Source of the DNA: JBDKGH01 sp039798265
GTDB taxonomy: Bacteria; Bacteroidota; Bacteroidia; Flavobacteriales_D; Sanyastnellaceae
Direction of reading: 5' to 3'
Assembly (NCBI GenBank): GCA_039798265.1
Contig: JBDKGH010000138.1
Coordinates: forward strand, 1 to 64,000
DNA length: 64,000 nucleotides
Shown here: in pieces, positions 51,698-60,262 of the stretch
Layout of the letters: each line of letters begins with the position of its first letter
Numbering within the stretch: position 1 is the first letter of the stretch
Notes under the pieces: generated by a model
What the model was told of the DNA's origin: nothing
What the model saw: the letters and a program-made list of their open reading frames with translations, nothing else
Databases searched by the model: none
Made by a program: the position numbers and the translations under genes

Positions 51698-52429
51698 TTA
51701 TTGAGCGATCAAAATATATCGATCTGATGTTTCCCTGTTAAAGGGTTCCAAATCGTAGCTGCCAAAGGTACGCAGAACTCGAAGTCCTGCTTTTTCGATC
51801 CATTGATTGATTTGGTCAGGGGCGAGCAGTTGCACTTTTTCTTCAAAATCAAGCACTTGAGTATCAGCATGAATCCGAATGTGTTTTTTCACAAAGCCGT
51901 CTTCAATGCGTTTACTCAACTCGAAACGAACGCCGTCTAACACTTTCTCCATGTGGGGAACTAATGTACTCCTCACCTTTTGTTCGTTAAAAAAATCCAT
52001 AACAAACAGTCCGTTTGGCTTAAGATGTCGTTTCACATTGGCAAGCACCAGTTCATTATCTAAGGGATCACTGAAGTATCCGAAGCTCGTGAAAAGGTTA
52101 ACGATACAATCGAACTGCATACCGAGATCAAAATGACGCATATCATCGCGCAAAAAATGGAGGTCTGCGTTTTCATGCTTTTTCGCAGCAGCGATGCTAT
52201 TGGCACTTAAGTCTACCCCTACAACACGAAAGCCCATTTTCTGAAGCTGAACACTATGCCTTCCCTTACCGCAGGCTAGGTCTAACATTCGGGCTCGGTC
52301 ATCCAATTGAAGATGGTCAATTAGCAAACGGATGAAGTGCTCCGCTTCTGAATCGTTGCGATCGCGATACAAAAGTGTGTAGTAAGGCGAGTCAAACCAC
52401 GAAGAAAACCAATCTTTGACCTGTTCCAT
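51698..52429 (-). CDS. Class I SAM-dependent methyltransferase
   Basis: A 243-residue protein with the SAM-binding motif I MLDLACGKGRHSVQL at about residues 43-57 and motif II VVGVDLSANSIAAA near 66, then the post-II FDCIVNLFTSFGYF near 105. The closest general family is UbiE/Methyltransf_25 type. The substrate is unknown and there is no hint from neighbours, as the following gene encodes a metal transporter. The WFSSWFDSPYYTLLYRDRN N-terminus occurs in flavobacterial methyltransferases I recognise, again without known substrate. Confidence 0.87.
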   Translation of the reverse strand: MEQVKDWFSSWFDSPYYTLLYRDRNDSEAEHFIRLLIDHLQLDDRARMLDLACGKGRHSVQLQKMGFRVVGVDLSANSIAAAKKHENADLHFLRDDMRHFDLGMQFDCIVNLFTSFGYFSDPLDNELVLANVKRHLKPNGLFVMDFFNEQKVRSTLVPHMEKVLDGVRFELSKRIEDGFVKKHIRIHADTQVLDFEEKVQLLAPDQINQWIEKAGLRVLRTFGSYDLEPFNRETSDRYILIAQ

Positions 52430-52511
52430 TGAATGAGTTTTGCTCTAATTACTAGTGTTTTCGCCTAGTGTAGAGTTGTTTTTTTGAAAAAGCGAAGATA
52501 TGAACTGTGAT

Positions 52512-52542
52512 GTTGTGAAAAGTGGTAAGAATAGTATTTTTA
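52512..52542 (+). promoter_or_regulatory. Promoter of the SiaC-type gene
   Basis: TTG at 52513-52515, a 19-base spacer, then TATTTTTA (7 of 8 to TAnnTTTG) at 52535-52542. The start codon lies 46 bases after the -7 element. Confidence 0.55.
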
Positions 52543-52588
52543 CACGTCAAGTGTTTGTGCATATTGCGTACCGTTAACTAACCATGCC

Positions 52589-52966
52589 ATGGATAATATT
52601 ACTCTTCAAGATTCCCCTAAAACACCGAGTGTAAAGTTCTCTGCGGAGAATGGTACATTGGAGTTAAAAGGAAGATCTATTCCTGAAAATTCACTGGAAT
52701 TTTACAAGCCTCTCATTGATTGGGTGGATGCTTATGGAAAAGAAGCCAAAGCTGAAACGAATGTTCACGTTCAGTTAGAGTACTTTAATACGTCTAGCAG
52801 TAAGTGCTTGTTAGACCTGTTCAAACGTCTAGAAAATCTGTCAGGCAAAGTGACCATTCATTGGTACTATGAGCATGATGATGAAGATATGTTAGAAGCT
52901 GGTGAAGATTATGAAGCGATTATCAGCGTTCCATTTAAGATGATTGAAATAGAGGAATTAAGTTAA
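52589..52966 (+). CDS. SiaC-family regulatory phosphoprotein (DUF1987)
   Basis: A 125-residue single-domain protein. The DUF1987 signature LEYFNTSSSKCLLDLFKRLE spans 63-82. Thr68 sits at the position phosphorylated in Pseudomonas SiaC, where unphosphorylated SiaC binds and activates the diguanylate cyclase SiaD and the phosphatase/kinase pair SiaA/SiaB sets its state. None of siaA, siaB or siaD is adjacent, so the pathway, if complete, is encoded elsewhere. The C-terminus is acidic (YEHDDEDMLEAGEDYEAI). It has its own promoter and its stop codon is part of the terminator. Confidence 0.88.
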   Translation: MDNITLQDSPKTPSVKFSAENGTLELKGRSIPENSLEFYKPLIDWVDAYGKEAKAETNVHVQLEYFNTSSSKCLLDLFKRLENLSGKVTIHWYYEHDDEDMLEAGEDYEAIISVPFKMIEIEELS

Positions 52967-52980
52967 TTCCTCTTTTTTTT
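52951..52980 (+). terminator. Terminator overlapping the stop codon of the SiaC-type gene
   Basis: Arms AGAGGAATT and AATTCCTCT with a five-base loop, then eight T. The stop codon at 52964-52966 is within the hairpin. Confidence 0.82.
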
Positions 52981-52990
52981 GTTTGTCCTT

Positions 52991-55900
52991 TTACCCCTTC
53001 CGGGCCAATTTTGACTGAATAGCTGTATTCAAATTGCTGATGCCGTTGAGCAATTTCGCTAATCCATCGAAGAAAAGAACAACACCAAGTACAAAGCTCA
53101 TCGCCCAAATCATCAATATATTGGCAGAAAGTGTAGTGATTTGTTTGCCAAAGAATGATTTTGATGGTGAATAAAAAGGAGCTCCAAAGAAACCACCTTC
53201 TGTTGGGGGTAAAAAAACCAAGTTCTGCTTTTGTACCAATTCTCCATCGTATTCAACGATCTTTTTCAAATCGTTTTTATTGGTAACAAAATCCTCCAAA
53301 CTTTCATTGAAGTTTTCATCCTGTAGTTTGAAGTAAGCTTCTTTCAGCTCCGGAGTAGCCGTAAGCTCAGTGAGTTTGTTTTCTCGCTGCTGGTTTACTT
53401 CGTTATAATTTCGAATGTAATATTTCTCTAAATCAGTTAGCTGAAGTTCGGCATCAGTCATCAAGGCGAGGCTTGCTTTTTCAGCAGTAAAGTCTTCTAA
53501 ATTTTCAAGTTCAAATCCAGGAACACGTTTGCCTTCTTTTTTAAACTCATTGCGAATGATCTCCAAATTGTAAGCGACTTGCTCTCCTCTATTTCCTTCA
53601 CCAATGAGTTTTTTGGTTTCTGCCACCTTCGTTTTAAGTTCTTTTACCCAATAGTCTTTTTTCCAACCATAGAGCTTGCGCTTTTGCTCAAATTCAAAAA
53701 ACTGTTCCTCGTATGCGTTGTTGCGGAACTGATGAACGGCCATAGCTTCATAAGCCCAGCGTGAAGTCATCACGTTACCAATTAATGGCACTTCTTTTTG
53801 AGAACTAATTGCAGGAAATAAACGGTCAAATCGAACGATTACACCACTGAATAGTAATTGAGGAATAATCAATATCGGAATGATTATGTAAATCACTTTT
53901 GCACTATTGAAGCTTGCTGAAATGTTCAAACCTAGAATATTGGCAAAACAACTCGTACTGAATAGCACAGCCCAAAATGGTAAATACATTCCTTTTACTT
54001 CTAGTATCGTGTTTCCAATTCCTACAAAGCAAAATGTTTGCACCAATGAAATGAAAAACATGATTCCGATCTTCGAGAAGAGATAACTTTTCTTATTCAA
54101 ACGCAAATAACGCTCGCGTTTTAAAATCTTCTGATCCTTAATGATTTCTTCCGCGCTTACTGTAAGCCCGAGGAACAAGGCTACCACTACAGAAATAAAT
54201 AAGTATTGCGGGAAATTGAGGTTTTCACGGAAAGTGTAAACAGAATCTGGTCCTTTGCCCGTTGGATAATACTTGATGAAGAGCGATAAGACCAAAGACA
54301 ATACAGGAGCTTCGAGAAAATTGATGAGCATGTATTGGGTATTCGCCAATTTACTCAACACATCGCGCTTAACGAATACCATAAATTGTTTTATAGCATT
54401 GGGTAAACTAAACTGTGTCTTCGGCTCATCATAATCTTCTCCATTAGCCGCTAAGTGATTGCCAATAATTACGTTGTAAAAATTATTCCACTCTTTGGGG
54501 CTAATCTTGCGGTGTTCCGTTTCATTACCATATTCATCTACCACCTTTGCTTCGATGATATTGAATATTTGCTCGGGGTTTACATTACCGCAATGAGGAC
54601 ATTCACTTTCGGTGAGGTTTACTTGATTGACTAGTCGCTTGAAGTAAATAATACTTTCTACCGGGTTGCCATAATAAATAGGATATCCACCTTGGTCTAG
54701 AATGAAGAGTTTATCGAACATTTTAAAAATGTCGCTACTCGGTTGGTGAATAACCACAAATATGAGTTTTCCGCGAAGGGTCAATTCCTTCAACAGGTCC
54801 ATAATGTTCTCAGAATCGCGACTCGATAGACCACTCGTAGGTTCGTCAACAAACAATACGGACGGTTCGCGGATCAACTCCAAAGCAATATTGAGTCGCT
54901 TGCGTTGTCCGCCGCTGATCGTTTTTTCAAGAACACTGCCCACTTTCAAGTCTTTGCATTCAAAAAGACCGATGCTGCGAAGTGTGTCGTTGACTTTAGT
55001 GGTGATCTCTTCGTCCGTTTGGCCGGCAAAACACAACTTCGCATTAAAGAAAAGGTTTTGAAAAACCGTCAATTCTTCAATGAGAATATCGTCCTGTGCT
55101 ACATACCCAAGCAGACCTTTAACCGAACTATCGTTGGAGTGAATATCAATACCATTGATGGTTACTTGTCCGAAGCTAGGCTTATAGTTGCTGTTGAGAA
55201 TATTGAGAAGGGTACTTTTTCCAGCACCAGATCCTCCCATTATACCAACAAGATTTCCTCCTGGTTCTGACAGATTGAATTGGTGAAGCGCTTGTTTACC
55301 ACCACTGAAATAATAAGAGACATTTTCAGCACGGTAAACGATTTTATTTCCGTCTTTAATGTCCATAAAGCGGTGAAGCACATCGCTATAAAAGACAGGA
55401 TTAATACGACTACCGCGAATATTTGCTCCTTGGCCAAATACATAAGTACGGCCAGGAATAATATTTTGACTATTGAGAAAAAGAGCGTCTGGACCTTGAT
55501 AGCGAACAAAGAAAATGTTCTCTTCTTCTAATCGAAGGAATGCCAGTTTTCCTCTTAATTCGTGAACATGCAAAAAGAGGCCATCTGTGCTTCGAGCACC
55601 GGCCCCCGAGGCAATGAGAAACTCATTGTTTTCTTCCATATCACTTTCTGTACTCTGAACAAGTTTTTTCAGACCATAAAAAGTGGTAGGATCAATATTG
55701 AAAGCGTCAGAAACCGTTTGAATGAACTCCCATTCTTGTTGATCTTGATCGGAGAATTCACTGATGAATTCGAGCAATCTAACAAGTACGTAGAGTTTTT
55801 CTTTCTGTTGAAGTTCTTCGTTGATTTGGTCACAAATACGCAGAACTTTCACCGAAGCCATCGAAGTTCGCTTTTCGGATGAAAGCTTTGAACGGTGAAA

Positions 55901-56062
55901 TTTCTCGGCGTAATCTTCATACAGCTCGAGGTATTTGTTCACCAATTCTTTGTTCAGTTGTTGGCGCAAAAACACGGCTACTATCTCTCTGCCAGAGCTT
56001 TTATTGGCTCCAGCAATGATGGCAAATAGCTGCATTAAAGCACGTAATATTCCAGCACTCAT
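52991..56062 (-). CDS. ABCG-like ABC transporter, fused ATPase and permease with N-terminal TerB-like region
   Basis: A 1023-residue half-transporter in the order ATPase then permease (ABCG type). The N-terminal 150 residues are helical and acidic; EFSDQDQQEWEFIQTVSDAFNID looks TerB-like. A beta-rich stretch follows (150-240), then the ABC domain: Walker A GGSGAGKST near 277, signature ISGGQRKRLNIA near 380, Walker B SVLFVDEPTSGL near 402. A CPHCGN pair sits near 487, like one half of a zinc ribbon. TM helices begin near 575. Between TM5 and the last helix lies a roughly 200-residue coiled-coil-like charged insert (770-970). The substrate is unknown. Cotranscribed with two envelope-protein genes upstream. 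Confidence 0.86.
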   Translation of the reverse strand: MSAGILRALMQLFAIIAGANKSSGREIVAVFLRQQLNKELVNKYLELYEDYAEKFHRSKLSSEKRTSMASVKVLRICDQINEELQQKEKLYVLVRLLEFISEFSDQDQQEWEFIQTVSDAFNIDPTTFYGLKKLVQSTESDMEENNEFLIASGAGARSTDGLFLHVHELRGKLAFLRLEEENIFFVRYQGPDALFLNSQNIIPGRTYVFGQGANIRGSRINPVFYSDVLHRFMDIKDGNKIVYRAENVSYYFSGGKQALHQFNLSEPGGNLVGIMGGSGAGKSTLLNILNSNYKPSFGQVTINGIDIHSNDSSVKGLLGYVAQDDILIEELTVFQNLFFNAKLCFAGQTDEEITTKVNDTLRSIGLFECKDLKVGSVLEKTISGGQRKRLNIALELIREPSVLFVDEPTSGLSSRDSENIMDLLKELTLRGKLIFVVIHQPSSDIFKMFDKLFILDQGGYPIYYGNPVESIIYFKRLVNQVNLTESECPHCGNVNPEQIFNIIEAKVVDEYGNETEHRKISPKEWNNFYNVIIGNHLAANGEDYDEPKTQFSLPNAIKQFMVFVKRDVLSKLANTQYMLINFLEAPVLSLVLSLFIKYYPTGKGPDSVYTFRENLNFPQYLFISVVVALFLGLTVSAEEIIKDQKILKRERYLRLNKKSYLFSKIGIMFFISLVQTFCFVGIGNTILEVKGMYLPFWAVLFSTSCFANILGLNISASFNSAKVIYIIIPILIIPQLLFSGVIVRFDRLFPAISSQKEVPLIGNVMTSRWAYEAMAVHQFRNNAYEEQFFEFEQKRKLYGWKKDYWVKELKTKVAETKKLIGEGNRGEQVAYNLEIIRNEFKKEGKRVPGFELENLEDFTAEKASLALMTDAELQLTDLEKYYIRNYNEVNQQRENKLTELTATPELKEAYFKLQDENFNESLEDFVTNKNDLKKIVEYDGELVQKQNLVFLPPTEGGFFGAPFYSPSKSFFGKQITTLSANILMIWAMSFVLGVVLFFDGLAKLLNGISNLNTAIQSKLARKG

Positions 56063-56109
56063 ATTGGATGAGTAATTTTAATCAGGTGAGTAAGAGAAAA
56101 AAAAGAGGC

Positions 56110-56520
56110 TTATCGCTTGAATCCAATCACGACCACTGCACAACCAGAACTGCTTCTGGTTTCGTCTAGCGTTGATTCGATGGTTATCACCATTGTATTT
56201 TCAATAACGAAATCCCAGTAAGGAGCGTTACTAAATTCTTTATTCGTGAACAAAACGTTTTTGTCTTGATCGAGCAAGCGGAAAATCAAATTGCTATCAC
56301 TATTGCCGCTGCAAGCAGCAATGCGATAGGTATTACCACCAAACAAGGTGGTTTGAAATTCAGCAACATCGCTGCCGCTAAGCAAGGCGCGATATGATTG
56401 GCCGTCTGAGATGTACTTATCGTGAATGTGTTTTTCGCAAGCATTTGCAATGCTATCACATTGAGCATTTGCTGAAAAAGCGAACAAAACAAATGCGATG
56501 ATGGGGAGGAGCTTGGTCAT
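56110..56520 (-). CDS. Small exported protein, unrecognised
   Basis: A 136-residue protein with a signal peptide ending SANAQ (about 19). The mature part has four Cys (CDSIANAC at the start, AACSGNSDS mid-way, SSGCAV near the end), probably two disulfides, and a beta-rich pattern (YRIAACSG, NLIFRLLDQDKNVLF, YWDFVIENTMVITIE) like a small galactose-binding-type sandwich. No family is recognised. It lies five bases after a lipoprotein gene and 47 before the ABC transporter gene on one strand, so it may be an envelope partner of that transporter. Confidence 0.7.
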   Translation of the reverse strand: MTKLLPIIAFVLFAFSANAQCDSIANACEKHIHDKYISDGQSYRALLSGSDVAEFQTTLFGGNTYRIAACSGNSDSNLIFRLLDQDKNVLFTNKEFSNAPYWDFVIENTMVITIESTLDETRSSSGCAVVVIGFKR

Positions 56521-56525
56521 GACGC

Positions 56526-57413
56526 TTATTGGGTAATTAAATTGCGTAAAGTGTTTACGTGCTCACGGAGCTCGGTGAGTTGATCGTCAGAAACGATTAC
56601 TCCCGTTTTACTTCGCAAATAAGTTGTTTTGTTTTTACTATCGTTGATCGGTTTTTCAAATTTGTAGGTGCTTTCTAAGTCCATGAAGACTTCCGAAATG
56701 GCCACCATTTCTGATTTTACAGCATCCAATTCAGCATCATCATATTTGTTGAGCAAATTGAGAAGGCTGTTGGCGGCATGTTTTTGTTCACCAATGCGGG
56801 TGCGAATATCCTTATTCGTAGTAGCTGCATCCAATGAGATGTGCAAAGCTTCTATCCAACCTCCAAAAAGAATGAGTCCCGCCAAATCTGCGCGCTCAGC
56901 ATTTTTCAGATAACGATCTCCCGCACGGAAAAACTGTGCGTTTAATGATAACAAAGAATCACGATTGGAAACGTTGTTGGATAGTCGGCTGATCAAACTT
57001 TTATCTACATGATCTAAAATTTGTAGATCATTCGCCAAGTCGCCTACTGCTTCGAAATAGTCATTGTTGATTTGACCTTTTTCATAATTCGCTATGTAAG
57101 CCAAGTCGGCACCATAAGTACCCATGTTAAGAGCCTTTTTGATCTCGCTGGTGTACTTTGTTCGATTGTTTAGACTATTGACCAATTCAGCTTTGTACGG
57201 AATATTCGCTTTTTGAATAATAACCGCAATCTGAGTAGGCGACGGAACAGATATAATCTCCCCTTGGAACTTCACTGTTCCAGAAGAAGATACACTTGAA
57301 CTGTCGGCCAATGGTGGATTGGTCGGAGGTGCTGTGGGCTCAGTACACGCGCTAAAGCTAGCCGCTACTGCAATGCTTACCACAGAGACAAAATAGAAGG
57401 GATGGAGCCTCAT
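56526..57413 (-). CDS. Lipoprotein, mostly helical, unrecognised
   Basis: About 295 residues from the ATG at 57413. The longer frame from 57458 is rejected because it would precede the signal peptide. The lipobox is SFSACTEP, Cys near residue 23. After a Ser/Pro/Thr-rich linker, the body is nearly all alpha-helical (NALNMGTYGADLAYIANYEKG-like segments, DLANDLQILDHVDKSLISRL), the look of a four-helix bundle or imelysin-like lipoprotein, though no signature is certain. It leads the transcript of the exported small protein and the ABC transporter. Confidence 0.75.
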   Translation of the reverse strand: MRLHPFYFVSVVSIAVAASFSACTEPTAPPTNPPLADSSSVSSSGTVKFQGEIISVPSPTQIAVIIQKANIPYKAELVNSLNNRTKYTSEIKKALNMGTYGADLAYIANYEKGQINNDYFEAVGDLANDLQILDHVDKSLISRLSNNVSNRDSLLSLNAQFFRAGDRYLKNAERADLAGLILFGGWIEALHISLDAATTNKDIRTRIGEQKHAANSLLNLLNKYDDAELDAVKSEMVAISEVFMDLESTYKFEKPINDSKNKTTYLRSKTGVIVSDDQLTELREHVNTLRNLITQ

Positions 57414-57529
57414 GTTGGGTAAATGAATAGTTTTAACCGTGTCTTTTAACGCAAGCAAAGGAGAAAAGATACACTTTCTACAAAGAAAACAGGTAAGCCC
57501 TTGTTCCGGCAGGACTTAAAAATTAGTTT

Positions 57530-58174
57530 TCAACCTTTTTTTGTTTCCTTGGGCTGAGGCGAATTGTTTAAACTATGCCATAAATAACGAGCAGCAATGG
57601 TTTGATAAGGCGACCACTTTGCAGCTTGCTTCTCCATTTTTTTCTTGTCCACCTCTCCTTTCCAATTGTACAATCTGATCATGGCGTTTTTTAATCCCAA
57701 ATCATCTGGTGCAAAAACATCAAGCCTACCTAACGTAAACATCAAAAACATCTGAGCAGTCCAACGGCCCACACCCTTAATATGAACAAGCGCCGAAATC
57801 ACCTCCTCGTTTGTCAAATGATCCAAGTGCTCATATTTTTCTGGATTTTCATGGAAATTTTTAGCGATATCCAGCAAATAACCACCCTTTTGATTAGAAA
57901 TTCCAAGTTCACGTAATTGTTCCGGCGTAAATCGTAAAAGAACGGCTGGAGTGAGCTCTCCTCCTATTCCTGCTATAAATTTTCTATTAATGGAATCCGC
58001 AGCCTTCACGGATATCTGTTGAGATATGATAGAACTGCAAAGGGTGACAAAATAGTCGGTTCGTTTATAGAATGTAATCTTTTCCGATTTTGCTACAAGC
58101 GCAGCCAATTTGGGGTCTTTTTGCTCAAATACCGCCAATACGGCCTCGTAATTCCATCTGATCACCTTTTTCAT
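57530..58174 (-). CDS. alkA: DNA-3-methyladenine glycosylase II-like HhH-GPD protein
   Basis: About 214 residues from the ATG at 58174. The helix-hairpin-helix HIKGVGRWTAQMF spans about 131-143, and the catalytic Asp lies in FAPDDLGLKNAM near 158. The fold begins with FVTLCSSIISQQIS, the HhH-GPD N-terminal helix. It excises alkylated bases from DNA. AlkA's N-terminal domain is absent, giving the short Mag1-like form, which is common. No ada gene adjoins. It is divergent from the beta-helix lipoprotein gene. Confidence 0.9.
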   Translation of the reverse strand: MKKVIRWNYEAVLAVFEQKDPKLAALVAKSEKITFYKRTDYFVTLCSSIISQQISVKAADSINRKFIAGIGGELTPAVLLRFTPEQLRELGISNQKGGYLLDIAKNFHENPEKYEHLDHLTNEEVISALVHIKGVGRWTAQMFLMFTLGRLDVFAPDDLGLKNAMIRLYNWKGEVDKKKMEKQAAKWSPYQTIAARYLWHSLNNSPQPKETKKG

Positions 58175-58220
58175 GAGATCAAAAAAACGCAATATTTTCA
58201 GAGTTTTGACGTATTGTGAG

Positions 58221-58228
58221 CATCTTTG
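58221..58228 (+). promoter_or_regulatory. -7 element of the beta-helix lipoprotein gene, short leader
   Basis: CATCTTTG (7 of 8 to TAnnTTTG) ends five bases before the ATG at 58234. The -33 region has only a T-rich match. Confidence 0.35.
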
Positions 58229-58233
58229 CCCCT

Positions 58234-59736
58234 ATGAAACGCCATTCCCTATTATTTGCCTTATTCGTTTCAATTTTTGGTTTTGCTCTCCTCTTATCAA
58301 CCGCTGGTTGCAGAAAGGAAGAGTTTGCAACTGCAGCAGACCAGTTACTTGAATTTTCTACCGACACCGTTTTTTTTGATACGGTCTTCACCTCTGTAGG
58401 AAGCACAACGCAGCGTTTGCAAGTGTATAACCGCCATGACAAGTCTATTCGGATAAGCAAAATACAGCTGAACGGTGATAGCGATAATCAATTTATTATC
58501 AATGTCAATGGCGATAACGGCACTAGTTTTTCCGATATTGAAATTCTTCCGAATGACAGCATGTACATATTTGTGGAAGTGACCGTTGATCCCAATTCTG
58601 ATTTTACCCCATTTATTATTGAGGATCAAATTCTGTTTGAAACGAACGGATCAGAACAAATTGTTCAACTCAACGCTTGGGGGCAAAATGCCTACTTCCA
58701 TGGTGAGTCAGATGGATTTCAAGTGCTCACAGGATCCAACACCTGGAACAATGATTTGCCCCATGTCATTTACGGTATCGTTGCTTTAGATGAAGGCGGA
58801 AGTTTAACCATTAATGAAGGTACACAGGTTTATGTACACTCTCGTTCAGGACTTTACATTTACAGATCTGAAATTCACATTAATGGAACATTAGGGAATG
58901 AAGTGGTTTTTCAGGGCGATCGTTTAGAGCCCGCCTACGATGATATTCCAGGTCAGTGGGGTATTCAATTGAGCTTTCAATTGGAAGGCTCGAGTGGACC
59001 GGAGATTGCTTCCGTGGCTCGCGGAGGCATTTGGTTAATGGAAAGTACGGGGTCCACTATTGATTACGCCATCCTTAAAAATGGTGGTATGGGAATTCAA
59101 GTGGATACTACTGGAACAAACAATTTTGCCTTAGAAATCAACAATACCAAAATCACCAATATGTCAGGCATTGGTCTGTGGTGTCAAGGAGCGTATGTAA
59201 AAGGATCGAACGTATTGGTTTCCAACTGTGGCGATATCTGTGGAAGCTTTTCTATTGGGGGTAAATATCAAATGGATAATTGCACTTTTGCCAATTACTG
59301 GAGCAATGGAAATCGCACCTCTCCTACTTTTTTGTTGAATAACAATTATGAAGACGTCAATGAAAATCTGATTGTTAGACCCTTGACCCAAACATTTTTC
59401 AGAAATTGTATTATGTACGGCAACAATGCTCAACTCAATGAATACAGTGAGTTTGTAGTTGATCTCGAAGAAGAAGCCGCTCAGGACTATCAATTTCACT
59501 ATTGCTTAGTGGATACCGAAGAAGATCTAGCGGACGGCAACCGCTACTTCAGCATGGTGCGTAATCAAGCACCCTTTTTCTGCAACGCATATGAGGGTAA
59601 CTTCAATATATCCGCCAATAACTCACGCATGTTTGGCTCTTTCTTCACCAATATCCCAACAGACATTGCAGGGAATAGCAATGGTGAATGGAAAGGATGT
59701 TACGACTACACGCCTGGTGACGAAGATTGCAACTAA
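58234..59736 (+). CDS. Beta-helix lipoprotein with N-terminal Ig-like domain
   Basis: A 500-residue lipoprotein from the ATG at 58234 (a GTG six codons earlier is rejected). The lipobox is STAGCRKE, Cys near 26. An Ig-like domain follows (VFFDTVFTSVGSTTQRLQVYNR, residues 45-150). Then comes a right-handed beta-helix, seen as repeated short strands with AsnGly turns (SGLYIYRSEIHINGTLGNEV, GGIWLMESTGSTIDYA, NCTFANYW). The fold is that of polysaccharide-active or binding proteins, but no lyase active site is visible. Bacteroidota-specific, function unknown. The stop is four bases from that of the convergent FMN reductase gene. Confidence 0.8.
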   Translation: MKRHSLLFALFVSIFGFALLLSTAGCRKEEFATAADQLLEFSTDTVFFDTVFTSVGSTTQRLQVYNRHDKSIRISKIQLNGDSDNQFIINVNGDNGTSFSDIEILPNDSMYIFVEVTVDPNSDFTPFIIEDQILFETNGSEQIVQLNAWGQNAYFHGESDGFQVLTGSNTWNNDLPHVIYGIVALDEGGSLTINEGTQVYVHSRSGLYIYRSEIHINGTLGNEVVFQGDRLEPAYDDIPGQWGIQLSFQLEGSSGPEIASVARGGIWLMESTGSTIDYAILKNGGMGIQVDTTGTNNFALEINNTKITNMSGIGLWCQGAYVKGSNVLVSNCGDICGSFSIGGKYQMDNCTFANYWSNGNRTSPTFLLNNNYEDVNENLIVRPLTQTFFRNCIMYGNNAQLNEYSEFVVDLEEEAAQDYQFHYCLVDTEEDLADGNRYFSMVRNQAPFFCNAYEGNFNISANNSRMFGSFFTNIPTDIAGNSNGEWKGCYDYTPGDEDCN

Positions 59737-59740
59737 AACG

Positions 59741-60262
59741 CTAGTAAGCAATTAATTGATGAGCATGCTCGAGCAACATCATCTGTGTGGACTCGTCCAT
59801 TAATTTTTTAGAAGTATCCATTAAGTGCTCAATGCCACTGATTTTTGGCTTGTTGTAATGCACATGCAGCTTGAGGTAATGCAAAATACCCGTCAAGTGT
59901 TCCTGTCCTCTCAAGTTGCCCGCTCTTCCGCTCGAAACCCCTACAATGGCTGCTTTTTTATCTTTCCACAATTTAGGCGGAACAGCATCGATGAAGGTTT
60001 TGAGCACACCCGGAAATGACCCATTGTATTCGGGCATTACAAAAACGAACTTATGAACAGGCTCAATGAATTGACTGATGATCGATTGCATACCTTCTGT
60101 TCGTTTACCATAAAGATCATCAAAGGCAAAAGAAGGTGGTAAGTCTTTGAGGTTGAGTAGTTGGCATTCGACTCCAAGATGTTCTAGCACTGACAAATAA
60201 TGCAAGGCAAGGGCTTCTGTATAACTGTCCGGACGATTGGTGCCGGAGATAATTGTGATCAT
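59741..60262 (-). CDS. NAD(P)H-dependent FMN reductase
   Basis: A 173-residue flavodoxin-fold reductase. The FMN phosphate loop SGTNRPDSYTEALA is at about 6-19 and the second family motif PEYNGSFPGVLKTFID near 80-95. The late GVSSGRAGNLRGQEHL shows the usual SxGxxGG-like loop. Such enzymes supply reduced flavin or reduce quinones and azo compounds. There is no partner oxygenase here. The start is the ATG at 60262; the 259-base gap beyond it to the next gene is described separately. Confidence 0.88.
   Translation of the reverse strand: MITIISGTNRPDSYTEALALHYLSVLEHLGVECQLLNLKDLPPSFAFDDLYGKRTEGMQSIISQFIEPVHKFVFVMPEYNGSFPGVLKTFIDAVPPKLWKDKKAAIVGVSSGRAGNLRGQEHLTGILHYLKLHVHYNKPKISGIEHLMDTSKKLMDESTQMMLLEHAHQLIAY

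Noticed and set aside
54762..55531. Overlapping plus-strand open frames within the ABC transporter gene
   Set aside because: Shadow frames of a confident coding sequence; no start context or protein features.
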